This document shows, in pieces, positions 37,076 through 44,984 of a stretch of 64,000 nt of DNA. Made by a program: the position numbers and the translations under genes. The notes under the pieces are model-generated. The model did not search any database. It saw nothing but the letters and a program-made list of their open reading frames with translations, and was not told the DNA's origin. Numbering within the stretch: position 1 is the first letter of the stretch; the number at the start of each line of letters is the position of its first letter. Location of the stretch: the IMG/VR virus record IMGVR_UViG_3300029911_000001, positions 1 through 64,000 of that record; one strand, 5' to 3'. The stretch comes from a virus.

Positions 37076-37600
37076 CTACTCATCCCGATTTACGGTTCTT
37101 TCAGGGACGGTTACTCCAACCAGCCGCCCTTCCTTAATTGGTCGGTATTCATCTCTTCCAGTGGCTGTCAAAGCCTGAGTGCCGGTTTTCCTGCGGACCC
37201 TATCCCGTGCTGTCTTCCGGTCGTGTATTTTGTTCCACCTTGTGTCCGCATCGCGCCCAATTACAATGTCGATACTTGCGCCCTTGCTCGTGTTTTTCCC
37301 ATGAACAATGGCAAAGCTCGACTTCAATTTCGCTGTTACTCCGCACATAGGACAGGCGAACGTATCTGGAGCCTTACCAGTCGGGTGCTCTACGCTGAAA
37401 ACTTGTCCACATCCACCCTCACTTTGCCAGCACTGGTAGTTATAGTCTTCGGTACTAATCGGTTCGTCGTATGTCAGTGCTGACATACAGAGAGGACATG
37501 GAGGAACTGGCTTTTGGAAACTAACCCCGAAGTCCAGATATTCGTACTCGAAATTACAAGGGACGCATTGATACATTTTCTTAGTGGGCACGGATGTCAT
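37076..37600 (-). CDS. Protein with three zinc ribbons
   Basis: 174 residues. Successive CxxC pairs: CVPCNFEYEY ... CPLCMSALTY; CWQSEGGCGQVF; CPMCGVTAKLK. The first resembles FmdB-type zinc ribbons. The second half is basic and helical (DADTRWNKIHDRKTARDRVR), so nucleic-acid or virion binding is possible. It lies between the sheath and a baseplate-like gene. No exact family recognised. Confidence 0.65.
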   Translation of the reverse strand: MTSVPTKKMYQCVPCNFEYEYLDFGVSFQKPVPPCPLCMSALTYDEPISTEDYNYQCWQSEGGCGQVFSVEHPTGKAPDTFACPMCGVTAKLKSSFAIVHGKNTSKGASIDIVIGRDADTRWNKIHDRKTARDRVRRKTGTQALTATGRDEYRPIKEGRLVGVTVPERTVNRDE

Positions 37601-37660
37601 CCTTTTAATCGGTTATGCTTACGGACAAACCTCATTCCCGATTGTGTTCTGCTATAACAG

Positions 37661-37678
37661 CAAGTGAAAGTCCACTTG
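37661..37678. terminator. Short intergenic hairpin
   Basis: CAAGTG / CACTTG, 6 bp with a 6-base loop, between the genes ending at 37718 and starting at 37600. Weak terminator or processing hairpin. Confidence 0.3.
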
Positions 37679-37717
37679 CATATAGACCTTTGACCTGTGC
37701 TATTTTTCAGCCATGGA

Positions 37718-39343
37718 TCAACTGTAGGACTGCACAAACTGGAACCTCGTGTTGCCAAGAGCCTGAACGCGAGGAGCCATCTGTAATTTCCCCTGAAAGT
37801 CAGGCAGACCCGCAGTGTCGGTGATTATGAAAGAAACAAGACGTGTGACTTTCGGTACGAACACCTTCCAGTCAGCCATGGCCGACACTGAAATGCTGTA
37901 AGTGTAGGTGGGGGCGGTCCCGGAACTATCGCGCTGTGCGCTGCGGAAAGAACGGGGAGCCTCGAAGATAGTAATGCCATCAGCTTCCATGTTCTCGCGG
38001 CGGTAGATAAGAATCTGCTGCTTGATAAGTTCGCTGAGGTCAGAAGATGTTTGAAGGTCGTTGGTGCGAACGTCAATCGTGAAGTTTAGGTTCTCCTTGG
38101 AACCGTACACATCATAAGTCTCAGTAGTCGTGGGGTTTACAATAATAGCCGCTTGGTCTCCTACCACAACAGAATCTCCGATTGCAATAGCCAGTCCGGG
38201 TATAGTATCCGTCCGCAAATTAGTAGTTGGATCAGTGACGAATTGAACCACGTTGCTCTTATCCAAGTAAGTGTCGTAGAAACCATTCAGGGAGAATTTT
38301 TTACCGCGACACGTAGTCTGACCGGAGGCGATGCGGACCTCCCAACGCACCCAGTCTCCCGGCTTCAACAGAGTTGGAAGAGTTACAGTACCATCAGCGT
38401 TAACAATGGCATTGTAATAGTCATTCTCGGTAGTGTGGATGAAGACCTGCCCCGGAGCCAGCGATTCAGTGGGGAGAACACCCACCTGAAGAATATTCTC
38501 GGGATTAGTGCCCACCGTTGTGCTGGGGTCAATCTTGCGGATGACGTTGGCCGTGATGGTGCTGCCCGGAGGAGCCGATGAACTAAGCTGAATGAAGTTG
38601 AGACCGAAGAAATTCCAGTCGATACCCTGACGAAGCTGGTAGCCCGTCTGGTCAACCAGAGTGAATGACACCCATGGCGGGAGTATGTTAGCGACCTCTG
38701 CACCGCCTACTGTGTTCTGAATGATGACCTCAGGTACCAGACGCTGGTACCAATAGTCGGTCATAGGTGTGAGGGGGTTGTTGTTCGAATCGTAGAGTTC
38801 AAGAGTCTGAGTGGGAACAAGCAGATACACATAATTGCTGGAGCCTTCGATGGCAACCGCGTTTCCTGTGGCTCCATCCTTGGCTGTGAGCGTAGTGCCG
38901 TCGATGCCGGGGCGGAGATAAACGAGGGAACCCACCGCGTTCGTGTAGTGCCCCTGCACCCAGCGATACTTTTCCACGGTAATGTCGATGTCGTTGGTTT
39001 CTTCGTTGACTGCATCAATGTTGAGATAGTAAACGCCAGCCTCTGGAGTCACGAGCGTTTTATCGGTCTCAGTAATCCACTCGATGAACGTGCCTTCCTT
39101 ACCTTCTACTTTGGCGACCAAGGCTCTGCCGTACTGGTTGCACAGGAAGTAGTCGGGGCTCAAGCGGTTGCCTGATGCGGAGATGTCGCGAAGGGTAATC
39201 TGCGTGTCGCCGTACTTCAAAAAATTGTTGGATTGAAACGTAACTTGACCGAGTGTGTTATTGAAACGGGGGTTCCGAGAAACGGAATCCCTGATAATTC
39301 TGAGCAAATAGCCTATAAGGTTGGCACCAGTTAAGTCCAGCAT
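37718..39343 (-). CDS. Baseplate- or tail-associated structural protein
   Basis: 541 residues, beta-rich and low in Cys. It starts MLDLTGANLIGYLLRIIRDS and has several strands with Val/Thr/Ile alternation. Residues 430-470 contain a conserved-looking stretch (YGSKENLNFTIDVRTNDLQT, then ELIKQQILIYRRENMEADGI) that reads like a virion protein helix-strand unit. It lies between the sheath and other virion genes. I recognise no precise family; baseplate or neck assignment is a guess from position and composition. Confidence 0.6.
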   Translation of the reverse strand: MLDLTGANLIGYLLRIIRDSVSRNPRFNNTLGQVTFQSNNFLKYGDTQITLRDISASGNRLSPDYFLCNQYGRALVAKVEGKEGTFIEWITETDKTLVTPEAGVYYLNIDAVNEETNDIDITVEKYRWVQGHYTNAVGSLVYLRPGIDGTTLTAKDGATGNAVAIEGSSNYVYLLVPTQTLELYDSNNNPLTPMTDYWYQRLVPEVIIQNTVGGAEVANILPPWVSFTLVDQTGYQLRQGIDWNFFGLNFIQLSSSAPPGSTITANVIRKIDPSTTVGTNPENILQVGVLPTESLAPGQVFIHTTENDYYNAIVNADGTVTLPTLLKPGDWVRWEVRIASGQTTCRGKKFSLNGFYDTYLDKSNVVQFVTDPTTNLRTDTIPGLAIAIGDSVVVGDQAAIIVNPTTTETYDVYGSKENLNFTIDVRTNDLQTSSDLSELIKQQILIYRRENMEADGITIFEAPRSFRSAQRDSSGTAPTYTYSISVSAMADWKVFVPKVTRLVSFIITDTAGLPDFQGKLQMAPRVQALGNTRFQFVQSYS

Positions 39344-39362
39344 AATCAGTTACTTAGCCCTT

Positions 39363-39413
39363 TCAATGAGTCACCTTGCCGTTTATTTTGTTGGTTACCT
39401 TGTAGATGAACAC
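39363..39413 (-). pseudogene. Relic of a GIY-YIG homing endonuclease start
   Basis: A GTG at 39413 opens 16 codons reading MFIYKVTNKINGKVTH and then stop. The first 13 residues are almost identical to the start of the intact GIY-YIG protein at 22735 (MFIYLVTNTINGK). The reading frame breaks exactly where the Tyr-Ile-Gly half of the motif should follow. A 7-bp hairpin (39400-39427) encloses its ribosome binding site, as for intact homing genes here. It is probably the stump left by deletion of such a gene. Confidence 0.55.
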
Positions 39414-39427
39414 ACACGCCTCTACAA
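39400..39427 (-). promoter_or_regulatory. Hairpin over the relic gene's RBS and start
   Basis: TTGTAGA / TCTACAA, 7 bp, with GAGG and the GTG start in the loop or next to the stem. Same layout as other homing-gene leaders in this window. Confidence 0.5.
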
Positions 39428-39433
39428 TAGGGT

Positions 39434-39802
39434 CTAAAAGTCCCAATCAGGAATCTCAACCGTCTGTCCGGCAAGTTTGTGCGTGGAGTCGTCAAGGAAT
39501 TGAATCTTGCCATCGGTCACGAAGCTGTGGCACACACGGCAAAGGAAGGGATTTTTATCTTCCGGGTGCTCCTCGTTGTAAGTACACCAGCATGAGTCCG
39601 ACTGATGACCGGGAGCATAGTGACCTGAGCGAACGAGGATGCTGGGAGTGAAAGTAGGCCGGTCTACATTGCGGTTCCATCCCCACTTGGGGTGTGTGTC
39701 GTCACCGTCTACCTTGATACCATGGTACTCTTCGCAACCCGGACACCAAAAGGAAACAAGACCTCCTTCCAGTGACCGTAACTTGTTGCTAAGAGCACCC
39801 AT
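39434..39802 (-). CDS. DUF6527-like zinc protein
   Basis: 122 residues with the pattern SFWCPGCEEYHGIKV ... WGWNRNVDRPTFTPSILV ... CHSFVTDGKIQFLDDSTH ... LAGQTVEIPDW. This is the layout I associate with the DUF6527 family, small metal-binding proteins common in phages and prophages, of unknown function. Extra Cys (CWCTY, CRVCHSF) add a second site. Its stop is close to the homing-gene relic and its start directly follows the 171-residue gene. Confidence 0.75.
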   Translation of the reverse strand: MGALSNKLRSLEGGLVSFWCPGCEEYHGIKVDGDDTHPKWGWNRNVDRPTFTPSILVRSGHYAPGHQSDSCWCTYNEEHPEDKNPFLCRVCHSFVTDGKIQFLDDSTHKLAGQTVEIPDWDF

Positions 39803-40318
39803 TTACCAACCACCTGTGCCGTCGTCTTTCTGGTAGTCGGTGATAGCGTCAGCCGAACCGACGCTATCCTTATCGACCATACGCACAAGCTGTGCAGAGT
39901 AGTCCACACCCGGAGGCGGTGGTGGTACTGTCTGGGTGATAGGTTCAATCCACTGGTGAATCGAACGGCGGATGTCCCACAGGCTGACGTGAGGCGTAGA
40001 GCGGGGGTACCAGCGGTTCTCAATCTCGATGTCATCATTGCTGGAGTACGACAGGATGTTCCATTCAGAACCTGCGTGGTCTTGGAAGACCGCACCGGGA
40101 ATCATGTACGCAAAGAAGATTTCATCGCCTTCAATCGGCGAGAGGGGACTTGGCGACTGCATCGTGCCGGGGTTCGGCTTGAACTGCACGAACGTGGAGG
40201 TACGAGCGTCATTTGGGTCGCCCACAATTCCCTGTAGGGCGGAGTCCGAGTTGACCTCTTCATCCTCGCAGAGGATACGGGCTTGCTTTACTAGGGCGTC
40301 AAACATCGAAGCGTTCAT
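39803..40318 (-). CDS. Virion-region hypothetical protein
   Basis: 171 residues from the ATG at 40318 (MNASMFDALVKQARIL), with GGAAGG upstream. The frame stays open to 40438, but that extension overlaps a separate small zinc gene and is rejected. Features: helical start, then a beta region (FVQFKPNPGTMQSPSPLSPI, DEIFFAYMIPGAVFQD) and a Pro-rich linker (QTVPPPPPGVDYSAQ). It lies within the tail genes. A connector or baseplate role is possible but not shown. Confidence 0.6.
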   Translation of the reverse strand: MNASMFDALVKQARILCEDEEVNSDSALQGIVGDPNDARTSTFVQFKPNPGTMQSPSPLSPIEGDEIFFAYMIPGAVFQDHAGSEWNILSYSSNDDIEIENRWYPRSTPHVSLWDIRRSIHQWIEPITQTVPPPPPGVDYSAQLVRMVDKDSVGSADAITDYQKDDGTGGW

Positions 40319-40364
40319 ATTTTTTCCTTCCAATTTTGAGAGTGTGGGTCTAAACCCACATTTT

Positions 40365-40487
40365 TCAGTTCCCCCCAAATACCGAGCAACGAAAGTAGCC
40401 TTCACGGTCGTTCCATTCCCGCCATTCGCATTCGCCACATTGCGTCGGACTGCTGGGGTTGATAATTATCTGGTGTACGAATGACAT
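40365..40487 (-). CDS. 40-residue zinc-knuckle protein
   Basis: ATG at 40487 with AGAGGGAAG upstream. The protein reads MSFVHQIIINPSSP, then QCGECEWREWNDREGYFRC and a short end. CxxC plus a later Cys suggests a metal site. A hairpin (TGTGGGT / ACCCACA near 40341-40360) follows. It explains the apparent N-terminal extension of the downstream gene. Confidence 0.55.
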   Translation of the reverse strand: MSFVHQIIINPSSPTQCGECEWREWNDREGYFRCSVFGGN

Positions 40488-40540
40488 TGCTCTTCCCTCT
40501 AATTCTGTAATCAGGTAGTCGAAAAGTTATTTTCCTGTCA

Positions 40541-41842
40541 TCAAGTTTGGATTCTGCCGAACGTTACCGTCCGACCAATAGGAATCTCCGCCTTGTTCTC
40601 CCATGGAGCCTTACCCGGCTGGGTCAGAGCGTTGAACAGAGGCTCACCGTCACCCTTGAGATTGTTCGGGTCTTCACCCTGAAGGTAGTTCTTGCCGACG
40701 ACTGGATTGAATAGGGTGGGCATACCTGTGTTGATGGGAATGAGGTATCGAGTATCGCCCCAAGGCAGCAGGGACGTGTTGAAGTCCTGCTGTAATAGAA
40801 TGCCACGCGGGGACTTATAGGTCACACCACTGATAACCAGACGCTCACCGTTACGACGGACGATGAGGTCACCGTCCTGCACGATGGGCGTGTTGGTAAG
40901 GTAACTACGACTCTCGCGGGTTGCCTTGATGCCACCACCCTCATCCAGTTCACGAGTGATAGCGGAGTCTGGCGGAACGTACGTGATGTCGTAGGGGCCA
41001 AAATATCCTCCGACGATACCAATCTCGAAGCAAATCTTGCAGCCAGTCTTGGCTTGACCTAATCCACCTTCAGACCCTCTGCAACCGCACAACTTACCCC
41101 GCGTTTTGCGAAATAAGATGTAGGCAGGCTCCCCTATCTGTTCGAACAGCCACTCGTTGCGGCGAACCATCTCTGCATACTCCCACGTCATCTGGTCAAC
41201 TTCCTGCGTGTTGACAATCTTGGTGCCGGGGTGACCGGGCTTATGCAGTTCCTCGCCCACCGGTCCCAAAGGAACGATGCAATAGAAGGTGCGGGTCATA
41301 CCGGTGTAGATGTCCACATAGTTGATGAGCTTGTTGTAGACGACCTTGAACTCCTTCACGCCGGAGTAGTCAGCCTTCCACACGACACCATTATTCACCG
41401 CAGCCAAGTCAGTGACGTAACCGCCCTGCTTCAACTGATTGTCCATGGGGAGCCACACGGTGCGGTCGAGACCTTGAACCTCAGCCGGGGTGAGGGCAAC
41501 ATCGTCTACGTACACTGTCACGTCCTGAGGACGAATAGAGACGAAGGGGCGTCCGGTCACGACATCAGCGTATGGAGTGTCGGGGATTCGGAAGCCCCAC
41601 CTTCCCATGATTCCCTTGTCTACCCAGTCGGGCTCCTGAACAATGTACGTGACCTGCTGGAGAGCTACTTGATCCCGGTAGAAATGACCTGACCATGGAT
41701 TAACATTTAGTTTGTGCCAGTTCACCGGGGCATCAAAGGCCCGGTAGATATTGTAGCCATGAGCAGCGTCGGGGTCGTCCTGCCACCAGAGGTCGCGGGA
41801 GCCGACGTAACTGGAGTTCATAACTATTAGGGTTTGAATCAT
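40541..41842 (-). CDS. Virion structural protein, baseplate-like
   Basis: 433 residues from the ATG at 41842 (MIQTLIVMNSSYVG), with GAGGG upstream, just two bases before the stop of the upstream ART-like gene. It starts with an aromatic-rich domain (RDLWWQDDPDAAHGYNIYRA) like fibronectin-type insertions in phage structural proteins. The middle has a Cys cluster (GKLCGCRGSEGGLGQAKTGC, then CFEIGI), probably a metal site. The end is beta-rich. A comparable Cys-containing protein is seen in other large myophages, but I cannot name it. Confidence 0.6.
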   Translation of the reverse strand: MIQTLIVMNSSYVGSRDLWWQDDPDAAHGYNIYRAFDAPVNWHKLNVNPWSGHFYRDQVALQQVTYIVQEPDWVDKGIMGRWGFRIPDTPYADVVTGRPFVSIRPQDVTVYVDDVALTPAEVQGLDRTVWLPMDNQLKQGGYVTDLAAVNNGVVWKADYSGVKEFKVVYNKLINYVDIYTGMTRTFYCIVPLGPVGEELHKPGHPGTKIVNTQEVDQMTWEYAEMVRRNEWLFEQIGEPAYILFRKTRGKLCGCRGSEGGLGQAKTGCKICFEIGIVGGYFGPYDITYVPPDSAITRELDEGGGIKATRESRSYLTNTPIVQDGDLIVRRNGERLVISGVTYKSPRGILLQQDFNTSLLPWGDTRYLIPINTGMPTLFNPVVGKNYLQGEDPNNLKGDGEPLFNALTQPGKAPWENKAEIPIGRTVTFGRIQT

Positions 41843-41843
41843 A

Positions 41844-42197
41844 CTATTTACCCTCGCTGAGGCGGATGACATCAATGGGAGTCACAGGAACTCTGTGCAA
41901 GTACCGCCATATTCGAACATCCTTAGCACTAGACAGGGAACCCGGTAGGAGTCGTTTGACCAAATCGAGGTCTTTCTTTATAAACTGGGTACCATGGATG
42001 CGGAGAACTATGGGGGCTCCCCCTGTTTTCCCCGCCTTGTTTTTGGCGAACCACTCAGCAACAGGTAGTGTGAAGTAGCTTCTTTCAACCAACCCCTCTC
42101 GAATAATCTCAGGCAGCACACTGTCGTCAGTTCCGTGATACAAGAACTCAGGAACTACGGACACCCCTTGTTTTAGAAACTTACTTTTCCAGTGCAT
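41844..42197 (-). CDS. Small ADP-ribosyltransferase-like protein
   Basis: 117 residues. LYHGTDDSVLPEIIREGLV resembles the His-Gly-Thr start of the ART fold, followed by SYFTLPVAEWFAKNKA and a strand APIVLRIHG, which is the usual order in small phage and KptA/DarT-related ARTs. The third catalytic residue is not clear. If active it would use NAD+ to modify RNA, DNA or protein, or remove a 2'-phosphate as KptA does. It lies among virion genes, so it could be packaged. It is also relevant to the NAD+ salvage genes downstream. Confidence 0.5.
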   Translation of the reverse strand: MHWKSKFLKQGVSVVPEFLYHGTDDSVLPEIIREGLVERSYFTLPVAEWFAKNKAGKTGGAPIVLRIHGTQFIKKDLDLVKRLLPGSLSSAKDVRIWRYLHRVPVTPIDVIRLSEGK

Positions 42198-42207
42198 ATC
42201 GCTCCTA

Positions 42208-42936
42208 CTAAGGTACTTGGGTAGTGCAAAAAGAGCAGTTCGGATTAATCAGACCACGATTGGTGTGCCAACGCACATGCTTGGCCTTTATAAGACTGCC
42301 GCTGGCAACACTAGCTGCGGCGGCTCTCTGCTTCGCTTCGCGAGAGCCTGACTTGCCTCCGAGGCTGTGAACTTCACGGGACATGCGGGTACGCATCTCC
42401 TCAGGGTGTTCGTCAGCCCACTTCCTACAAGCCTCGATACGAGTAGATTCATCTTGAAGGGCACGTTTGGTTTTTATTTTCTTCACTGAGTCTTCTGTGA
42501 GAAACGAGCCACCCTGCTCCTGTCTTGCTTGCTCAACAGCAGCTTTACGCTTCTCCTCTTGTTCAGCCGAACGCAGGAACACAGGGTTACCTACTTCCTT
42601 CAATTTGGCCTTGGTCTCTTCAGACATAGTGCCGGTGAACCCTTCTCCACCCCGGCAGATGTTGTAGCCGATTTCTGGATTGCGGGTGTCGTAAAGGGCG
42701 ATGAGTAAACGTTCGAGTCGGTCTAGCTCTTCTTTGGTCTCGATACCCTCGAAAAGAGGCTCTATCGACCAAACCTCCTTGGGGTGCTTACGCATGGAGT
42801 TGAAGAGATGGGATGAACCTCTGTTTCGCTTTGCATGAGAAAATTTGTCTTGAAGGTACTTCTTCAAGTTATTGCCCTTATGCTGGCCGATGTAAATCTT
42901 CCCTGTGATTGAGTTAGTGATGGCATAGATGTACAT
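42208..42936 (-). CDS. GIY-YIG homing endonuclease
   Basis: 242 residues from the ATG at 42936; the open frame to 42993 runs through the leader hairpin. Motifs: MYIYAITNSITGKIYIGQHK, a Lys/Arg stretch with HLFNSMRKHPKEVW, the Glu helix (KEELDRLERLLIALYD) and IGYNICRGGEGFTG. The C-terminal part holds NUMOD-like helices and a final Cys pair (NPNCSFCTTQV). It lies between two virion genes. Translation is probably limited by the hairpin at 42941-42965. Confidence 0.85.
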   Translation of the reverse strand: MYIYAITNSITGKIYIGQHKGNNLKKYLQDKFSHAKRNRGSSHLFNSMRKHPKEVWSIEPLFEGIETKEELDRLERLLIALYDTRNPEIGYNICRGGEGFTGTMSEETKAKLKEVGNPVFLRSAEQEEKRKAAVEQARQEQGGSFLTEDSVKKIKTKRALQDESTRIEACRKWADEHPEEMRTRMSREVHSLGGKSGSREAKQRAAAASVASGSLIKAKHVRWHTNRGLINPNCSFCTTQVP

Positions 42937-42940
42937 GAAA

Positions 42941-42965
42941 ATGGACTCCTCTTGTAGGAGTCCAT
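42941..42965 (-). promoter_or_regulatory. Leader hairpin hiding the homing gene's RBS
   Basis: ATGGACTCCT pairs with AGGAGTCCAT (10 bp, 5-base loop). The AGGAG ribosome binding site lies in the paired arm and the ATG follows four bases later. A perfect example of RBS occlusion. Confidence 0.8.
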
Positions 42966-43023
42966 AGTTGGGTTTCGATTTGTTATAAAACACAAATTAT
43001 TGAAACTAAACAACTTATCGTCG

Positions 43024-43950
43024 TCAACCCAAAAGCCAACGCTGCTGTCTTAATCCTGCACTGAACGGTCTGTTCGCCGTAATCAGTGGAGCCCACTCAT
43101 TGAACTCTTGGGAGTAGGTTTGACCTAGCGACTGGTAGAGGTTGGCCTTGTTGATGTCGAGGGACACACCGTTCAAGCTGTAGCTAAACTCATCCGCAGC
43201 CCAGCGTGCCCCTTCCTTGGTGAGGCAGGAAGACGCAGCACCGATGGCTGCACAACGTCCCCAGTCAATCGGGATGTTGTCCAGCGTCCAGCCGTACAGG
43301 TTCTTCACGTTCCATGTGTTGAGCTTGGAGATGGCAATATCCAGCATCCGAAGGATGGTGGAATCAAGCCAGATGTACCCCACGCGAGTGGTGTACCCGG
43401 CTACCACCTTACCCGGAGTGGGTGGGCGGAAATGGTAATTACGGTCGGGGTTCTCATCGCTAATCAATTCCCTGACGTACATGATGGCCGGAGCATACTT
43501 GCTGGTGGTCGTCTTCGCCGGGGCAAGAATCTGAGAGGGAGCTTCAAAGGAGTTCGAAGTCGGGTCAATGGTCTGAACCACGAAGTCTTCGGTTACCTGC
43601 TGCTCAGCGTTACCGGGGTACTGTACCATGTACCAGACTAGACGATACACACCCTGCCACGTTGTAGGGATGGTAAGGTTGATCCAGTACATGCCCTGAG
43701 ACGCACGTATAGGTATCATGCGCGGCTGACCCACCAGCATAGCCCCTTCCGGGTTGTAGTCTACTGGGAGCGACTGAAGCTGTTGCTGGTCATAGTCATA
43801 GGCACCCCGAATCTTGATGGGCACCTGTGACGAAATCTGGAAGATGCTGAAGCTTATTTGTGCGGGGTCTACTAGCACACCAGTAGCGTCCCGAACGATA
43901 ATGTTCAGGTTGCCTGTGCCTAAAGCCATCCCTTGCGTTAAAGTTACCAA
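43024..43950 (-). CDS. Virion-associated protein
   Basis: 308 residues. N-terminal beta-sandwich-like region (GNLNIIVRDATGVLVDP ... FSIFQISSQVPIKI ... YWINLTIPTTWQGVYRLVWY), as in phage neck or baseplate proteins. The second half is helical (RVGYIWLDSTILRMLDIAIS) with EGARWAADEFSYSLNGVSLD. No Cys-rich module. It lies in a run of structural genes and is flanked on both sides by homing endonucleases, which often target conserved virion genes. Confidence 0.6.
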   Translation of the reverse strand: MVTLTQGMALGTGNLNIIVRDATGVLVDPAQISFSIFQISSQVPIKIRGAYDYDQQQLQSLPVDYNPEGAMLVGQPRMIPIRASQGMYWINLTIPTTWQGVYRLVWYMVQYPGNAEQQVTEDFVVQTIDPTSNSFEAPSQILAPAKTTTSKYAPAIMYVRELISDENPDRNYHFRPPTPGKVVAGYTTRVGYIWLDSTILRMLDIAISKLNTWNVKNLYGWTLDNIPIDWGRCAAIGAASSCLTKEGARWAADEFSYSLNGVSLDINKANLYQSLGQTYSQEFNEWAPLITANRPFSAGLRQQRWLLG

Positions 43951-43952
43951 AA

Positions 43953-44549
43953 TTACACCTCCTGTAAGTGATGCCCAAACCGTTTTTTCTTGTGTATCTC
44001 AACCCAGTTTTTCTGAGGAAGAATGCGCCTAAGGGTTGGACTCAGTTCCATCATCTCTTCGTAGGAGAGGTAGTTGTTTTTCATTCGATTGCAAATAATA
44101 CATGCAACCACCAAGTTGTCCTCTACGTACCCCTCTTCATTGTTTTTTCGGTCGAGGTTAGTTCGAGCGTGACCTTTACCCAAATTGTGGGCTGTCCAAG
44201 TGACAGGTGAACCGCAGTAGTGACATACACTAACTGTAGTAAAAGTCAAGAATTGTTCGTAGGTAATAGTGAACGCGAGTCCGCGTGACGCCGCTTGCTG
44301 TTTAAGTCGGTGCCAAAGCCACTCATAGGGTCGCTTACGCAACCCTCGATTTCCGGGATAGTTTTTCTGGATTAGGTTTCGACCAGTGCAAGACCTACAC
44401 TTACCCTGCCGTCTTGATAAACGGCTAGATTCCACCCACAGTTCGTTAGAACAGTTATCGGTCGCACACTTGAACAAGTACATCACCTTATTCTGGCGAC
44501 CTTGGGGGCGTAGCTCTTTTCGTAGTGCGTCTGTGATATTCAAACTCAT
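43953..44549 (-). CDS. HNH homing endonuclease
   Basis: 198 residues. The N-terminal zinc ribbon KCATDNCSNELWVE ... CRSCTGRN is followed by the HNH core: SVCHYCGSPVTWTAHNLGKG, then NLDRKNNEEGYVEDNLVVAC with the conserved Asp-Arg, Asn and IICNRMKN. This is the common phage HNH homing type. The start codon is inside the stem of an 11-bp perfect hairpin. The gene lies directly after a virion gene, two bases beyond its start. Confidence 0.85.
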   Translation of the reverse strand: MSLNITDALRKELRPQGRQNKVMYLFKCATDNCSNELWVESSRLSRRQGKCRSCTGRNLIQKNYPGNRGLRKRPYEWLWHRLKQQAASRGLAFTITYEQFLTFTTVSVCHYCGSPVTWTAHNLGKGHARTNLDRKNNEEGYVEDNLVVACIICNRMKNNYLSYEEMMELSPTLRRILPQKNWVEIHKKKRFGHHLQEV

Positions 44550-44575
44550 GGGAAGTCTCTACCTATGAGTTTGAA
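44539..44575 (-). promoter_or_regulatory. Hairpin enclosing the HNH gene's start codon
   Basis: TTCAAACTCAT pairs perfectly with ATGAGTTTGAA (11 bp). The ATG of the HNH gene (44549) is the first triplet of the 3' arm, and AGGTAGAG is in the loop. Initiation needs the stem to open. Confidence 0.8.
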
Positions 44576-44582
44576 AGTTCAC

Positions 44583-44984
44583 TTATTCTTCACCCAACTC
44601 ATCCAAATGGAGCTTATCCCACTGTTCGTAGACAATGCGGTTGTTCTCCTCAATGTCCTCACGAGTGGGGTACTTACCCCCCACCATAAGCAGAGAAGAA
44701 CAGTTAATGCAGCGAGGGGCATCAGGCCAGAAATGCTTCTCGAAGCCTTCAACTCCCATCCGGTCATGCCCGTAGATAGTGCAGTTGACCCGATTCCAGA
44801 CACGGCATATCAGGTGCTTGACCCATCCGGGAGCCCACAACAAGTAGCCGTGCTCACAGCCGTAGGCCATGGGGTAGCCTTGCTGACCGTCGCGTCGAGC
44901 GACCAGCCCCATGTTCCGTCCGAAGACCTTATTGAATCGTCGCTTCTGCTGAAACTTCTTCCACAATTTCTTCATCGAGTTCAT
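44583..44984 (-). CDS. Basic Cys-containing hypothetical protein
   Basis: 133 residues from the ATG at 44984, which has GGAG eight bases upstream. A longer open frame reaches 45164 but lies wholly within the upstream gene. Basic start (KKLWKKFQQKRRFNKVFG), then YGCEHGYLLWAPGWVKHLIC, RCINCSSLLM and an acidic helical end. Two Cys pairs suggest a metal site. It overlaps the end of the 257-residue gene by about 55 bases, an unusually long but plausible overlap. Confidence 0.55.
   Translation of the reverse strand: MNSMKKLWKKFQQKRRFNKVFGRNMGLVARRDGQQGYPMAYGCEHGYLLWAPGWVKHLICRVWNRVNCTIYGHDRMGVEGFEKHFWPDAPRCINCSSLLMVGGKYPTREDIEENNRIVYEQWDKLHLDELGEE

Noticed and set aside
40319-40438. N-terminal extension of the 171-residue protein
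   Set aside because: Overlaps a separate small zinc gene in another frame with a better ribosome binding site.
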